Numbered from the stretch's first letter, positions 1-8,210 are shown. The stretch: DNA of 19,827 nt from Firmicutes bacterium UBA5227 (GCA_002409285.1 DHUT01000022.1:1-19827); one strand, 5' to 3'. Made by a program: numbers and translations. Notes: generated from the letters alone by a model not told the origin.

Positions 1-120
1 GTATTGGTTCAAATGGTAAACCACCCTGTACATATTTCATTCCCTGATTTAAAATAATATTTTTGGCCGTTTGTGTTGCAACCTCTGGAATGACAATTTC
101 TTCTTCGGATTCATCATCTT
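1..120 (-). pseudogene. Start-less coding remnant at the left edge
   Basis: Read on the minus strand from 120 down to 1 there is an open frame of about 40 codons, beginning DDESEEEIVIPEV and containing GMKYVQGGLPFEPI. It continues past the window edge. An in-frame TAA lies directly upstream (minus strand, near 121-123), and the only ATG is well inside the frame, so the visible part has no usable start. The protein-like composition stops abruptly near 121, where AT-rich non-coding sequence begins. This suggests the broken end of a gene lying to the left, perhaps a mobile-element or rearrangement remnant. I do not recognise the family. It could also be a chance open frame. Confidence 0.25.
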
Positions 121-401
121 ACAAGAAATTTACACCCATTATAGGTTTCAACTAATTTAGTAAAGAACCAAAAAATAATTGGCATTTACATAGAGTAAGA
201 TGAAATTATGGGGGAATAGGGGCATGAAATTTGAAAAAAAGATTATTGATGCTGATATATGCATATATATTTTACAAAATTTGATAAATATTTACATCAA
301 CAGATTGTGTATCATTTTGTAGAGTGATATAATAATTGGAAAAGAAACACTATTGCTTACAATAAACTTACATATATCTGAAACTGTTTGTTGATTACCT
401 A
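121..401. other. AT-rich intergenic stretch without a convincing gene
   Basis: This stretch is strongly AT-rich and has stops in all frames. The only item of note is a 32-codon ORF at 224-322 on the + strand (begins MKFEKKIIDADICIYI), preceded by a short AGGGG that could act as a ribosome binding site. It is followed by non-coding sequence, its C-terminal half is hydrophobic and low in complexity, and I see no support for expression. The start IIDADICI faintly recalls the N-terminus of a PIN-like nuclease family, so a decayed gene is possible. I treat it as unproven. Confidence 0.4.
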
Positions 402-428
402 TAAATATTTTTGCCTTAAAGCCGATAT
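402..428 (+). promoter_or_regulatory. Sigma-D (sigma-28) promoter of the glycosylation island
   Basis: TAAA at 402-405, exactly 15 nt, then GCCGATAT at 421-428. This matches the full sigma-D/FliA-type consensus known from Bacillus subtilis (TAAA-N15-GCCGATAT). Transcription would begin near 435, leaving a leader of roughly 75 nt before the ATG at 512. No other promoter this good is visible before 12731, so it may drive all 13 genes. It places glycosylation with late flagellar genes such as flagellin. Confidence 0.85.
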
Positions 429-511
429 CTATAAAAGATACTTTTTAATAATTATAATAAGATAAAGTAATTAACAGCAATTTAACATATTACGAAGAAA
501 GAAGGCAAGGT

Positions 512-1123
512 ATGAACATACATATTCAGGATAACGAAATACAGTTTGAAAATAATCCGGAAACAATAGAACAGCTATTTAATACTATCAATGAAAACCT
601 TCAGGAGCAGGATTTGCAATTTTCTCATTTGATTATTGACGATGAAGAAATATATGACAATTTTGACAGCTATATTATGGAAAACATTGAAACCATAGAA
701 AAAATTCGGGTTATTGCAATGTCTGTTGCTGAAATAGTCAATGAAACTATTGTTTCAACAGAGCAATATGTAAAAAATGCTGTTCCGGTAATTAATAAAT
801 TAGCAGATGAATTTTATCAGGGACCTAATGAAAATACATGGGTGCAGCTGACAGATTTGTTTGAGGGTATTCAGTGGATAATTCAATCTCTTGTGCAGAT
901 AAATTCGATAGAAAGTTCAGATGATGTTGTAAGTGACTATGAAATATGGAATGAGTATTCAAAAGAAGTGTCTAAGCTTAACAATATAATTCCTGAACTG
1001 GAGAATGCAATTGTTAATAAAGATAACATATTAACAGGTGACATGCTCTTATATGAGATAATTCCTGTATTTGAAGCAATGATTGAAAAATTGGATTTAT
1101 TAATGGCTGAGGCGGTAAATTAA
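512..1123 (+). CDS. Acidic protein of unknown function, first gene of the island
   Basis: A 203-residue, strongly acidic, soluble protein with no signal peptide or membrane segment. The first 60 residues look like a small alpha/beta unit (NIHIQDNEIQF, then a helix, then HLIIDDEEIYDNF). The rest is predicted to be helical, with EGIQWIIQSL around 124-133. I recall similar uncharacterised acidic proteins beside flagellar genes in Clostridia but cannot name a family. The start is supported by the purine-rich run just upstream (AAGAAAGAAGGCAAGG) and by distance from the sigma-D promoter. The maf gene begins 1 nt after its stop, so the two are probably translationally coupled. That suggests a partner or chaperone for Maf or flagellin, which is inference only. 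The coding frame is clearly real and its function is unknown. Confidence 0.8.
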   Translation: MNIHIQDNEIQFENNPETIEQLFNTINENLQEQDLQFSHLIIDDEEIYDNFDSYIMENIETIEKIRVIAMSVAEIVNETIVSTEQYVKNAVPVINKLADEFYQGPNENTWVQLTDLFEGIQWIIQSLVQINSIESSDDVVSDYEIWNEYSKEVSKLNNIIPELENAIVNKDNILTGDMLLYEIIPVFEAMIEKLDLLMAEAVN

Positions 1124-1124
1124 G

Positions 1125-2996
1125 ATGTTGGAAGATAATGTTGTTTTTTTGAAAAAGAATTATCCCGAATTGTATGAAAAAATAAATAATGTGAAAATCC
1201 TTAACGATAATTTTATTATAGAGCAAACAAGAAATAACCAGGAAACCATAAAAGTAAAAAAGGAAGAAGTCTATGTCTATCTTCACAGCAAGTACGACCC
1301 ATTAAGAGAGGCTGAAGCTGTAATAAAAAAATTTGAAGAAAAAGAAACCATTGATGAAAATTCACATGTAATTTTTTATGGATTAGGTCTTGGCTACCAC
1401 GTGGAATTATTTACTCGGAAACATCCCAATACATTATTTTCACTTTATGAACCATCGGCAGAGGTATTTCAGCATTTTTTGGATAAGATTAATCTTAAAA
1501 AACTGCCCGTTGAAAACTTGAAGAATATACAGTGTGAATTTGAACCTGAAGCAATGGATTTCTTTTTAGCGAAATTGCTTAATAAAACCAACAAGAAGCT
1601 TATAATTATGGATTTACCCACTTATGGAAATGTATTTGCAGAGAGATATAATAAATTTTTCAGCAAATTTAATGAATTGATCAAGAGTACGAGAAACAAT
1701 ATGCATACAAATTATGCTTTCCAAAAAAGATGGATAATAAATAGTATGAAAAATTTAAAGGAAGTGCTATCTACTCCAAACATAGTGACAGAAAAGCAGG
1801 GGTGTTTTAAAAATAAAACAGCCATATTGGTAGCAGCGGGTCCATCCTTAAATGATGAAATTGAAAATCTTAGATATATTAAAGATAATGGTTTAGCTTA
1901 TATTTTCAGCGTAGGGTCAGCAATCAATACACTCGTTTATAACAACATATATCCACATGCTGCATGTACAATTGACCCAAGTATTAAAAATCAAGAAGTT
2001 TTGAAGATAATAAAAGAAAAAAATATAATTGAAATTCCAGTTATTTTTGGTTCTTCAGTAGGATATGAAACCCTGGAAAATTATCCGGGAAATAAGTATC
2101 ATATGATAACAACTCAGGATTCAATAGCATCATATTATCTTAGAGATGATAGAGGGGATGTAATAGACAGGGTTTACGATGCCCCAACTGTAGCTGCTGC
2201 AACACTGCAACTATTGTATATATTAGGATTTGAAAGAATAATATTAGTAGGACAAAATCTGGGATATCGAGATAAAAAAAGATATTCCGAGGGAATAGTA
2301 TATAGCAGGATTGACGTAACAGATAGTGAATTAGGGAATGCTCTGTGGGTGGAAGATGTTTATGACAATCAGATATTAACTACAAATGGATTTAATATAA
2401 TGAGAAGGCAAATCGAAATGTATATTAAACAAATTCCAGGAATAAATGTATTAAACGCCACTAAGGGCGGAGCTAAAATTGAAGGAACTGAATTTATTGA
2501 ATTAAAAGAAATAATTGCCGGCAGTTTAAAAGAAAGAATAGTAAATGAATCAGAATTACTAAAATTAGAAAAAAATAAGACAACCTATAATAAAGAATAT
2601 ATTGCAGCACAGTTAAAAAAAATGGAAAAATCTTATGACAGTGCGTTAAAAATCAATAAGGAATACAAAATTATATTAAATAAAATCGAAAAAGCAATTA
2701 ACGGCAGGAAATATTCACAAGCACAAGGGTTGTATGTAAAACTTGATGATCAGCTCAAGAAAATAGAAAACAATGATTTTTACAAGACATTCATTCTCCC
2801 AATGAACAGGGTTCAATACAAAATACTGGCGGACAGCATAGAAAGCCTTAATGAAGAAAAAAACTCAAGAGAACAGGGGAAAAGAGTGTTAGAGGGTTTT
2901 GGCAATTTTATAGATAGGTGCATTGATGATATTGATATGATAGAATCGACTTTCTGTGAAATGAATGAGAATATTAATATATATATATCAATATAA
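1125..2996 (+). CDS. maf: Motility accessory factor (Maf, DUF115) flagellin glycosyltransferase
   Basis: A 623-residue cytoplasmic protein of the Maf family (DUF115, MptE-like fold). Maf proteins are thought to transfer nonulosonic acids (pseudaminic or legionaminic) from CMP-sugars to Ser/Thr of flagellin before export. The N-terminal region has a Rossmann-like segment (VIFYGLGLGYH, 82-92). The DUF115 core starts with TAILVAAGPSL (232-242), the family's signature glycine loop, and runs to about residue 400, including TIDPS and VGQNLGY. The C-terminal 150 residues are charged, helical and probably coiled-coil. The length is usual for the family. The start is ATG 1 nt after the previous stop, with GAGGCGG in the end of that gene as ribosome binding site. 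A full legionaminic acid pathway downstream and a flagellin gene at the end of the same cluster support the role and point to legionaminic acid as donor sugar. Confidence 0.9.
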   Translation: MLEDNVVFLKKNYPELYEKINNVKILNDNFIIEQTRNNQETIKVKKEEVYVYLHSKYDPLREAEAVIKKFEEKETIDENSHVIFYGLGLGYHVELFTRKHPNTLFSLYEPSAEVFQHFLDKINLKKLPVENLKNIQCEFEPEAMDFFLAKLLNKTNKKLIIMDLPTYGNVFAERYNKFFSKFNELIKSTRNNMHTNYAFQKRWIINSMKNLKEVLSTPNIVTEKQGCFKNKTAILVAAGPSLNDEIENLRYIKDNGLAYIFSVGSAINTLVYNNIYPHAACTIDPSIKNQEVLKIIKEKNIIEIPVIFGSSVGYETLENYPGNKYHMITTQDSIASYYLRDDRGDVIDRVYDAPTVAAATLQLLYILGFERIILVGQNLGYRDKKRYSEGIVYSRIDVTDSELGNALWVEDVYDNQILTTNGFNIMRRQIEMYIKQIPGINVLNATKGGAKIEGTEFIELKEIIAGSLKERIVNESELLKLEKNKTTYNKEYIAAQLKKMEKSYDSALKINKEYKIILNKIEKAINGRKYSQAQGLYVKLDDQLKKIENNDFYKTFILPMNRVQYKILADSIESLNEEKNSREQGKRVLEGFGNFIDRCIDDIDMIESTFCEMNENINIYISI

Positions 2997-3029
2997 CCAT
3001 AAAAGAATAAGTATATTGGAGAAATATGT

Positions 3030-3602
3030 ATGGAAAGTAATAATATAAGAGTCAGACTTAAAAATTATAATAACTTTGAAGATAATATAAAACCGAGTAT
3101 TCCTAAAAATGCATTGATAGAATTAAGTAATTTGTGTAATCATGAGTGCATTTTTTGTGCCAATTCTAAAATGACAAGAAAAAAAGGAGAAATTAATAAA
3201 AATTTTCTGTACAACATATTGAAAGAAATGTTTGACTTAGTTCTTGAAAGTGAAAAATATAAAAAAAATAAAGCACCTTGCTCTTTGCCATTTAATTCTA
3301 TTCATGTAACTTATGAGGGCTATTTGACAGCATGCTGTATAGATTTTCAGAACTATCTTGTTGTTGCCGACTTAAACAGACAAAAACTCAAAGATGCTTG
3401 GTTAAACGAAGAATTTATTGAGCTAAGACAGAAACATTTAGAGGATAAATTAGATGGAACACTGTGCTATAATTGTTTATACAATATGGAGAAAAATATT
3501 AAACCGGTTATACCAGAACTTGCAACAGGTTTTTCTTATGAAAATTATACAAAAAAAGATGATATCCTAAAAAAACTGGATGTTTTACGTAAAGAGGGTT
3601 GA
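3030..3602 (+). CDS. Shortened radical SAM/SPASM protein, central barrel missing
   Basis: A 190-residue protein carrying both ends of a radical SAM/SPASM enzyme. Near the N-terminus is LIELSNLCNHECIFC, with the CxxxCxxC motif that binds the SAM-cleaving 4Fe-4S cluster. From about residue 84 comes a SPASM-type segment: CSLPFNSIHVTYEGYLTACC, the ADLNRQKLKDAW stretch, and CYNC near 152-155. Full relatives are usually 300 residues or more, with a partial TIM barrel between these parts. Here only about 40 residues separate them, so most of the barrel and its SAM-binding strands are absent while the frame stays open. This could be an in-frame internal deletion making a dead gene, a reduced protein with a new role, or a sequencing error. 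GGAGA upstream of ATG 3030 is a good ribosome binding site. It overlaps the TTG alternative start of the next gene. The composition is very AT-rich compared with legB. Confidence 0.75.
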   Translation: MESNNIRVRLKNYNNFEDNIKPSIPKNALIELSNLCNHECIFCANSKMTRKKGEINKNFLYNILKEMFDLVLESEKYKKNKAPCSLPFNSIHVTYEGYLTACCIDFQNYLVVADLNRQKLKDAWLNEEFIELRQKHLEDKLDGTLCYNCLYNMEKNIKPVIPELATGFSYENYTKKDDILKKLDVLRKEG

Positions 3603-3607
3603 CACAA

Positions 3608-4276
3608 ATGAAAATTCAAATTATAGGAGATAGTTTTGGTTTGCCAAGGTTTAATAATAAAACGAATAGCATTGAAGTTGAATTTGAAAACACATATCCG
3701 GAGTTGCTTAGGAAAGAATTGCGTTTATTTTATCCCAATGAAGACATTATTATTGTAAACTCAAGTAAAAGATTCAATAATAGTTTGTTTTTGGTAAGAA
3801 ATGAAATAATGGAAACTATACTAATACAGCCTGAATATATAGTTTTACAAGTCGGTATAGTGGACTGTTGGAGCAGAGAACCGGATACATATATAATTGA
3901 AGAATTTAAAGGAAAAAATCCTTGGATTAGCAAAGAAGAGTATTTTAGTAATTTGGACATTTTTATATCAAATTGCCAAAAAAACATACAAGGGTTAAAA
4001 GGGATAATAGTTGTAAACATAACCAAGGCGAGTTTAGAACAATATAATAAGCATTTTAATAGTTTTGGAAATACATGGGACTTTAATAATGAGCTGAAAA
4101 CTTTAAAACACAAAAATAAAGAGATACTTTTGGCAGACGCATATAGGGAATTTTCTAAAAATATCGAACGTGCATTGTGTAGCGATGGAGTTCATCCAAG
4201 CAATTATGGCAATAAACTTATTGCAAATTTAGTTCTTGAAGAAATATGTACAAATAAGAAGAATTCACAATTTTAA
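3608..4276 (+). CDS. SGNH/GDSL-fold hydrolase-like protein
   Basis: About 222 residues with SGNH-fold blocks: GDSFG at residues 7-11 (block I, nucleophile Ser9), GIVDC near 83-87 in the place of block III, and DGVHPSNYG (Asp193, His196; block V catalytic pair). In classical members block III is GxND. Here the Asn is replaced (GIVD), so the oxyanion hole would differ. Members of this fold act as esterases or O-acetyl-transfer/hydrolysis enzymes on glycans, so adding or removing an O-acyl group on the flagellar sugar is plausible but unproven. I chose ATG 3608, which puts MKIQIIGDSFG at the N-terminus and has AAGAGGG 10 nt upstream. A TTG at 3599, overlapping the previous stop, is possible but has its ribosome binding site too close. 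The protein is cytoplasmic, with no signal peptide. It is AT-rich like its upstream neighbour. Confidence 0.75.
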   Translation: MKIQIIGDSFGLPRFNNKTNSIEVEFENTYPELLRKELRLFYPNEDIIIVNSSKRFNNSLFLVRNEIMETILIQPEYIVLQVGIVDCWSREPDTYIIEEFKGKNPWISKEEYFSNLDIFISNCQKNIQGLKGIIVVNITKASLEQYNKHFNSFGNTWDFNNELKTLKHKNKEILLADAYREFSKNIERALCSDGVHPSNYGNKLIANLVLEEICTNKKNSQF

Positions 4277-4343
4277 GTCAATAAGTATTTTTACATAACA
4301 AATTTAGAAAATTATTAATGAAATTCAATTTAAGAGGTAGAGG

Positions 4344-5324
4344 ATGAAGAAGGTTCTTGTGACAGGGGCAGACGGATTTATTGGCAGCCACTTGGTGGAA
4401 AAATTAGTTGAGGAAGGATACAAGGTAAAAGCATTTGTATATTATAACTCTTTTAATTCATGGGGATGGTTAGACTCCATTTCAAAGGAAGTATTATCGG
4501 AAATAGAAATTTTTGCAGGAGATATAAGAGACCCGAACGGGATCAGAGAATCTATGAGAGGAATTGAAGAAGCTTATCATTTGGCAGCGCTAATTGCCAT
4601 TCCATTTAGCTATCATTCTCCCGATACATATGTGGATACAAATATAAAAGGAACGCTGAATGTATTGCAGGCTGCAAGAGAGCTGGAAACTTCAAGATTG
4701 CTTGTTACATCCACATCAGAGGTATATGGAACTGCTCAATATGTTCCAATTGATGAAAAACATCCGCTTCAGGGACAGTCTCCGTATTCAGCAACAAAAA
4801 TTGGTGCCGACAGGCTGGCAGAGTCTTTTTATAGAAGCTTTAATGTGCCTGTAACAATAGTAAGACCATTCAATACCTATGGACCGAGACAGTCTGCCAG
4901 AGCTGTGATTCCTACGATAATAACACAATTATTATCCGGTAAAAATGAAATACGGTTAGGTTCATTAACTCCCACCAGAGATTTTAACTATGTAAAGGAT
5001 ACTGTTAACGGATTTGTCGAAATAGCCAAATCAGATATGACGATTGGGGAAGAGATAAACATTGCAACACAGCAGGAGATATCCATTGGCCATCTTGCAG
5101 AAGAACTGATAAGACAGATTAATCCAAGTACAAAGATTGTATGTGATGAACAGAGGTTAAGACCTGAAAAAAGCGAGGTAAACAGATTGCTTGGTTCAAA
5201 CGAAAAGATAAAGAGGCTAACCAGATGGGAACCTCAATATACTTTTGAACAGGGATTAGCTGAAACTATTGAATTCTTCAGAAGTAATCTGCACAAATAT
5301 AAGGCAGATATTTATAATTTGTAG
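4344..5324 (+). CDS. legB: LegB: nucleotide-sugar 4,6-dehydratase (legionaminic acid pathway)
   Basis: A 326-residue extended short-chain dehydrogenase/reductase. The NAD-binding loop TGADGFIGSH lies at 7-16, the active-site strand STSEVYG at 123-129, and the catalytic YSATK (Tyr148, Lys152) follows. In this family the enzyme converts nucleotide-linked GlcNAc to the 4-keto-6-deoxy sugar, the first dedicated step to legionaminic acid. In Campylobacter jejuni the substrate is GDP-GlcNAc, and the PtmE-like gene two places downstream favours GDP here too. Length and motifs are typical. The start ATG has GAGGTAGAGG just upstream. The 67-nt gap before it is the largest in the island but shows no clear terminator or promoter. 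G+C is visibly higher than in the two preceding genes. Confidence 0.9.
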   Translation: MKKVLVTGADGFIGSHLVEKLVEEGYKVKAFVYYNSFNSWGWLDSISKEVLSEIEIFAGDIRDPNGIRESMRGIEEAYHLAALIAIPFSYHSPDTYVDTNIKGTLNVLQAARELETSRLLVTSTSEVYGTAQYVPIDEKHPLQGQSPYSATKIGADRLAESFYRSFNVPVTIVRPFNTYGPRQSARAVIPTIITQLLSGKNEIRLGSLTPTRDFNYVKDTVNGFVEIAKSDMTIGEEINIATQQEISIGHLAEELIRQINPSTKIVCDEQRLRPEKSEVNRLLGSNEKIKRLTRWEPQYTFEQGLAETIEFFRSNLHKYKADIYNL

Positions 5325-5332
5325 GAGAAATT

Positions 5333-6502
5333 ATGGAGAGAAAATACATCCCGTTGTCTGTTCCTAATTTAAAGGGCAGGGAATTAGAATATGTAACAAA
5401 TGCGGTTGAAACCGAATGGGTTTCTACCGGAGGACCATATGTGAATCAATTTGAAGAAAAAATAGCTGAATATGTTAACGTCAAAGGTGCGGTATCCTGT
5501 CAAAATGGGACATCTGGATTGCATATTGCACTGCAGGTGTGCGGAGTAACAAAAAATGACGAGGTAATAGTACCTGCATTGACATTTATAGCGGCGGTGA
5601 ACCCGGTTAAATATATAGGCGCAGAACCAATATTTATGGATTGCGATGATTCGCTTACCATAGATGCGGACAAACTTCTGGAATTTTGTAATAACGAGTG
5701 TAAATTTATTGATGGAAAACTTATCAACAATAAAACACAAAAACATATAAAAGCTGTAGTTGTTGTCCATGTTTTTGGAAATATGACTGACATGGAAAAA
5801 ATAATGGATGTGGCTGATAAATTTAATTTAAAAATAATAGAAGATGCCACAGAAGCCATTGGAACTTACTATACCACGGGAAAATATAAGAATTTATATG
5901 CAGGGACAATAGGTACTGTGGGAGTATATTCGTTTAATGGCAACAAAATCATTACAACCGGCGGAGGTGGAATGATTGTATCTAATAATGAAGGGTTATT
6001 AAAAGAATCAAAGCATCTTACCACTCAGGCTAAAAGTGATGAGCTCTACTATACTCATGATGAAATAGGGTACAACTATCGTATGACTAATTTACAGGCT
6101 GCACTTGGCTTAGCTCAGTTAGAACAGCTTGAAAAATTCATTGAAATAAAAAAAGATAATTACGATTTGTACAAAGAAAAGATTAATGAAATACCCGGTT
6201 TGTCAATTTTGGATTTCAAGGATAATATAAGGAGCAACCACTGGTTTTATTCATTAAAATGTGATAATGAATATTCCATGAGCGGGGATGAGGTAATTAA
6301 TTATTTAGCTGATAAAAAAGTTCAGTCAAGACCAATATGGGGATTAATTAATGAGCAGAAGCCGTATATTGAAAATCAGTCATACAAAATTGAAAAAGCA
6401 AAATACTATATAGAGCACATAGTAAATATTCCCTGCAGTTCAAATTTAACAAAGGAAGATTTGTTATATGTTGTTGAATGTTTGAAAAATCCACAATTAT
6501 AA
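5333..6502 (+). CDS. legC: LegC: PLP-dependent sugar aminotransferase
   Basis: A 389-residue DegT/DnrJ/EryC1-family aminotransferase. NGTSGLHIAL at 58-67 binds the cofactor phosphate, Asp171 in EDATEAIG contacts the pyridine nitrogen, and Lys205 in SFNGNK is the Schiff-base lysine, followed by TTGGGGM. It aminates the 4-keto group made by LegB to give the 4-amino-4,6-dideoxy sugar, with glutamate as the likely amino donor. It begins 8 nt after the legB stop, with AGGAGA as ribosome binding site. Adjacency to LegB and to a NeuD-like acetyltransferase identifies it as LegC rather than a general sugar aminotransferase. Confidence 0.9.
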   Translation: MERKYIPLSVPNLKGRELEYVTNAVETEWVSTGGPYVNQFEEKIAEYVNVKGAVSCQNGTSGLHIALQVCGVTKNDEVIVPALTFIAAVNPVKYIGAEPIFMDCDDSLTIDADKLLEFCNNECKFIDGKLINNKTQKHIKAVVVVHVFGNMTDMEKIMDVADKFNLKIIEDATEAIGTYYTTGKYKNLYAGTIGTVGVYSFNGNKIITTGGGGMIVSNNEGLLKESKHLTTQAKSDELYYTHDEIGYNYRMTNLQAALGLAQLEQLEKFIEIKKDNYDLYKEKINEIPGLSILDFKDNIRSNHWFYSLKCDNEYSMSGDEVINYLADKKVQSRPIWGLINEQKPYIENQSYKIEKAKYYIEHIVNIPCSSNLTKEDLLYVVECLKNPQL

Positions 6503-6513
6503 CCTCATATGCT

Positions 6514-6520
6514 AAGGAGG
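6514..6520 (+). promoter_or_regulatory. Ribosome binding site that fixes the ptmE start
   Basis: AAGGAGG followed by a 6-nt spacer to ATG 6527. It argues against the upstream in-frame ATG at 6509, which has no such site. Confidence 0.8.
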
Positions 6521-6526
6521 AAATGT

Positions 6527-7573
6527 ATGGATATAAATGACTTTTTGATAGACGAAGAAATTACCATGCTTGAGGCCATGGAATTACTTGATAAGGTTGC
6601 TAAGAAGGTTTTATTTGTTTCAAAGGATGGGAAATTGATTGGGGCGCTTACAGATGGGGATGTAAGAAGATGGATTTTAAAAAAGGGAAATCTTGACGCA
6701 AAGGTTAAGTGCATTGCTAACTACAACCCTAAGTACATATATGAGAATGACAGAGCCAGAGCTAAAGAGTTCCTAAAAAGATATTCCGTAGAGGCTTTAC
6801 CCGTTGTTGATGAGGATATGCATATAACCTCCATAGTTTTTTGGAATGATAAAGAAATCATCAGCAAAAATAAATTGAACATTCCTGTTGTTATTATGGC
6901 AGGAGGGCTTGGAACGAGACTGTATCCCTATACGAAAATTCTTCCCAAACCTTTGATACCTATTGGTGAAATTCCAATTGCCGAACATATAATAAACAGA
7001 TTTCATCAATCCGGGTGCAATAATTTTTTTCTGATTGTCAACCATAAAAAAAATATGATTAAGGCATATTTTAACGAAATAGAAAAAGATTATAATATAA
7101 ACTATATTGATGAAGACAAGCCCCTGGGAACCGGCGGAGGTCTGAGCCTTTTAAAGGGAATGATTGATTCCACTTTTATTTTATCCAACTGTGATATACT
7201 CATAGAAGAGGATTATGAAAAAATATACAGATTTCATAAGAGAGAAAAGAATTTAATAACAATGGTTTGTTCATTAAAAAGCATTAAAATACCCTACGGC
7301 GTAATTGGGATAGGAGAAAATGGTGAAATAGAAAGCATGAGGGAAAAGCCTGAAATATCTTTTATTACAAACACAGGTATGTATATGGCAGAGCCAAAAA
7401 TCATTGAGGAACTGGATAGTAATTTAGAGATAGCATTTCCGGATATAATTGAAAAATACAGACAGCTTGGAGATAAAATAGGAGTTTACCCCATAAGTGA
7501 AAATTCCTGGATGGATATGGGGCAACCAGATGAAATGGAAAGAATGAGGAAGAGATTGAATTATAATGAATAG
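6527..7573 (+). CDS. ptmE: PtmE-like CBS-domain sugar-1-phosphate guanylyltransferase
   Basis: A 348-residue two-part protein. Residues 1-115 form a pair of CBS domains (VLFVSKDGKLIGALTDGD and LPVVDEDMHITSIVF mark the two repeats). Residues 119-348 form a nucleotidyltransferase with the signature GGLGTRLYPYTKILPKPL (126-143) and PLGTGGGLSLL. The same architecture is found in C. jejuni PtmE, which makes the GDP-linked glucosamine used for legionaminic acid. GDP as product here is inferred from that. CBS pairs commonly bind adenine nucleotides, so the enzyme may sense energy state. I chose ATG 6527 because AAGGAGG (6514-6520) lies 6 nt before it. An earlier in-frame ATG at 6509 would leave this site inside the gene. 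Its end overlaps the next gene by 8 nt. Confidence 0.85.
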   Translation: MDINDFLIDEEITMLEAMELLDKVAKKVLFVSKDGKLIGALTDGDVRRWILKKGNLDAKVKCIANYNPKYIYENDRARAKEFLKRYSVEALPVVDEDMHITSIVFWNDKEIISKNKLNIPVVIMAGGLGTRLYPYTKILPKPLIPIGEIPIAEHIINRFHQSGCNNFFLIVNHKKNMIKAYFNEIEKDYNINYIDEDKPLGTGGGLSLLKGMIDSTFILSNCDILIEEDYEKIYRFHKREKNLITMVCSLKSIKIPYGVIGIGENGEIESMREKPEISFITNTGMYMAEPKIIEELDSNLEIAFPDIIEKYRQLGDKIGVYPISENSWMDMGQPDEMERMRKRLNYNE

Positions 7574-8210
7574 AAAAATACTTTTAATAGGCGGAGGAGG
7601 ACATTGCATGTCTGTCCTTGACAGTCTTGTTGAAACAGCTAAATATTCCGAAATCAGTGTAGTTGATAAAAGTGAAAATATAGGCAAAAGCATTTTGGGT
7701 ATTTCTATTATAGGATGTGATGATGACTTAGCTGAATTGTATGAAAAGGGTTATAATTATGCCTTTGTAACCCTTGGAAGTACCGGAGATGCTATAAAAC
7801 GTATAAAACTATTCAGTATGCTTGAGAAGATAGGATTTGAAATTCCTAATATTGTGGATTCCACATCATTAATTAGTAAAAATACGAATATAAGTAGGGG
7901 AATTTATGTGGGGAAAAATGTAGTTATTAATTCAGGAGTGTCTATAGGTAAAGGGGCTATTATTAATACTTCTTCTACAGTAGAACATGACTGTACAGTA
8001 GGGGAATTTTCTCACATTGCAACAGGCTCGGTTTTGTGCGGAGCAGTTGAGATAGGGGAGAATGTTCATATCGGAGCAAACAGTGTAATTAAGCAACAGG
8101 TGAAAGTAGGGGCAAATACAATTATAGGCATGGGTAGTGTTGTTTTGCATGATGTTGAAAGTTCTGTGGTCGCCTATGGCAATCCATGCAGGGAGGTTAA
8201 ATCAAGATGA
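7566..8210 (+). CDS. legH: LegH/NeuD-like sugar O/N-acetyltransferase
   Basis: A 214-residue NeuD/PglD-family acetyltransferase. The N-terminal Rossmann-like part opens with ILLIGGGGHCMSVLD and binds the sugar nucleotide. From about residue 100 hexapeptide repeats form a left-handed beta-helix that binds acetyl-CoA (INSGVSIGKGAIINT, VEIGENVHIGANSVI). His141 in VEHDC matches the family's catalytic His. In this pathway it would acetylate the 4-amino group made by LegC (the LegH step). The fit by position is strong, although some NeuD proteins O-acetylate sialic acids instead. Its ATG overlaps the end of the previous gene by 8 nt and its TGA overlaps the next ATG by 4 nt, indicating translational coupling. 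Confidence 0.85.
   Translation: MNRKILLIGGGGHCMSVLDSLVETAKYSEISVVDKSENIGKSILGISIIGCDDDLAELYEKGYNYAFVTLGSTGDAIKRIKLFSMLEKIGFEIPNIVDSTSLISKNTNISRGIYVGKNVVINSGVSIGKGAIINTSSTVEHDCTVGEFSHIATGSVLCGAVEIGENVHIGANSVIKQQVKVGANTIIGMGSVVLHDVESSVVAYGNPCREVKSR

Noticed and set aside
4277..4343. A promoter or terminator splitting the island before legB
   Set aside because: The 67-nt gap has no stem with T-run and no convincing -35/-10 pair.
4660..4854. Plus-strand open frame of 64 codons inside legB
   Set aside because: It lies fully inside a well-supported legB frame and has no ribosome binding site.
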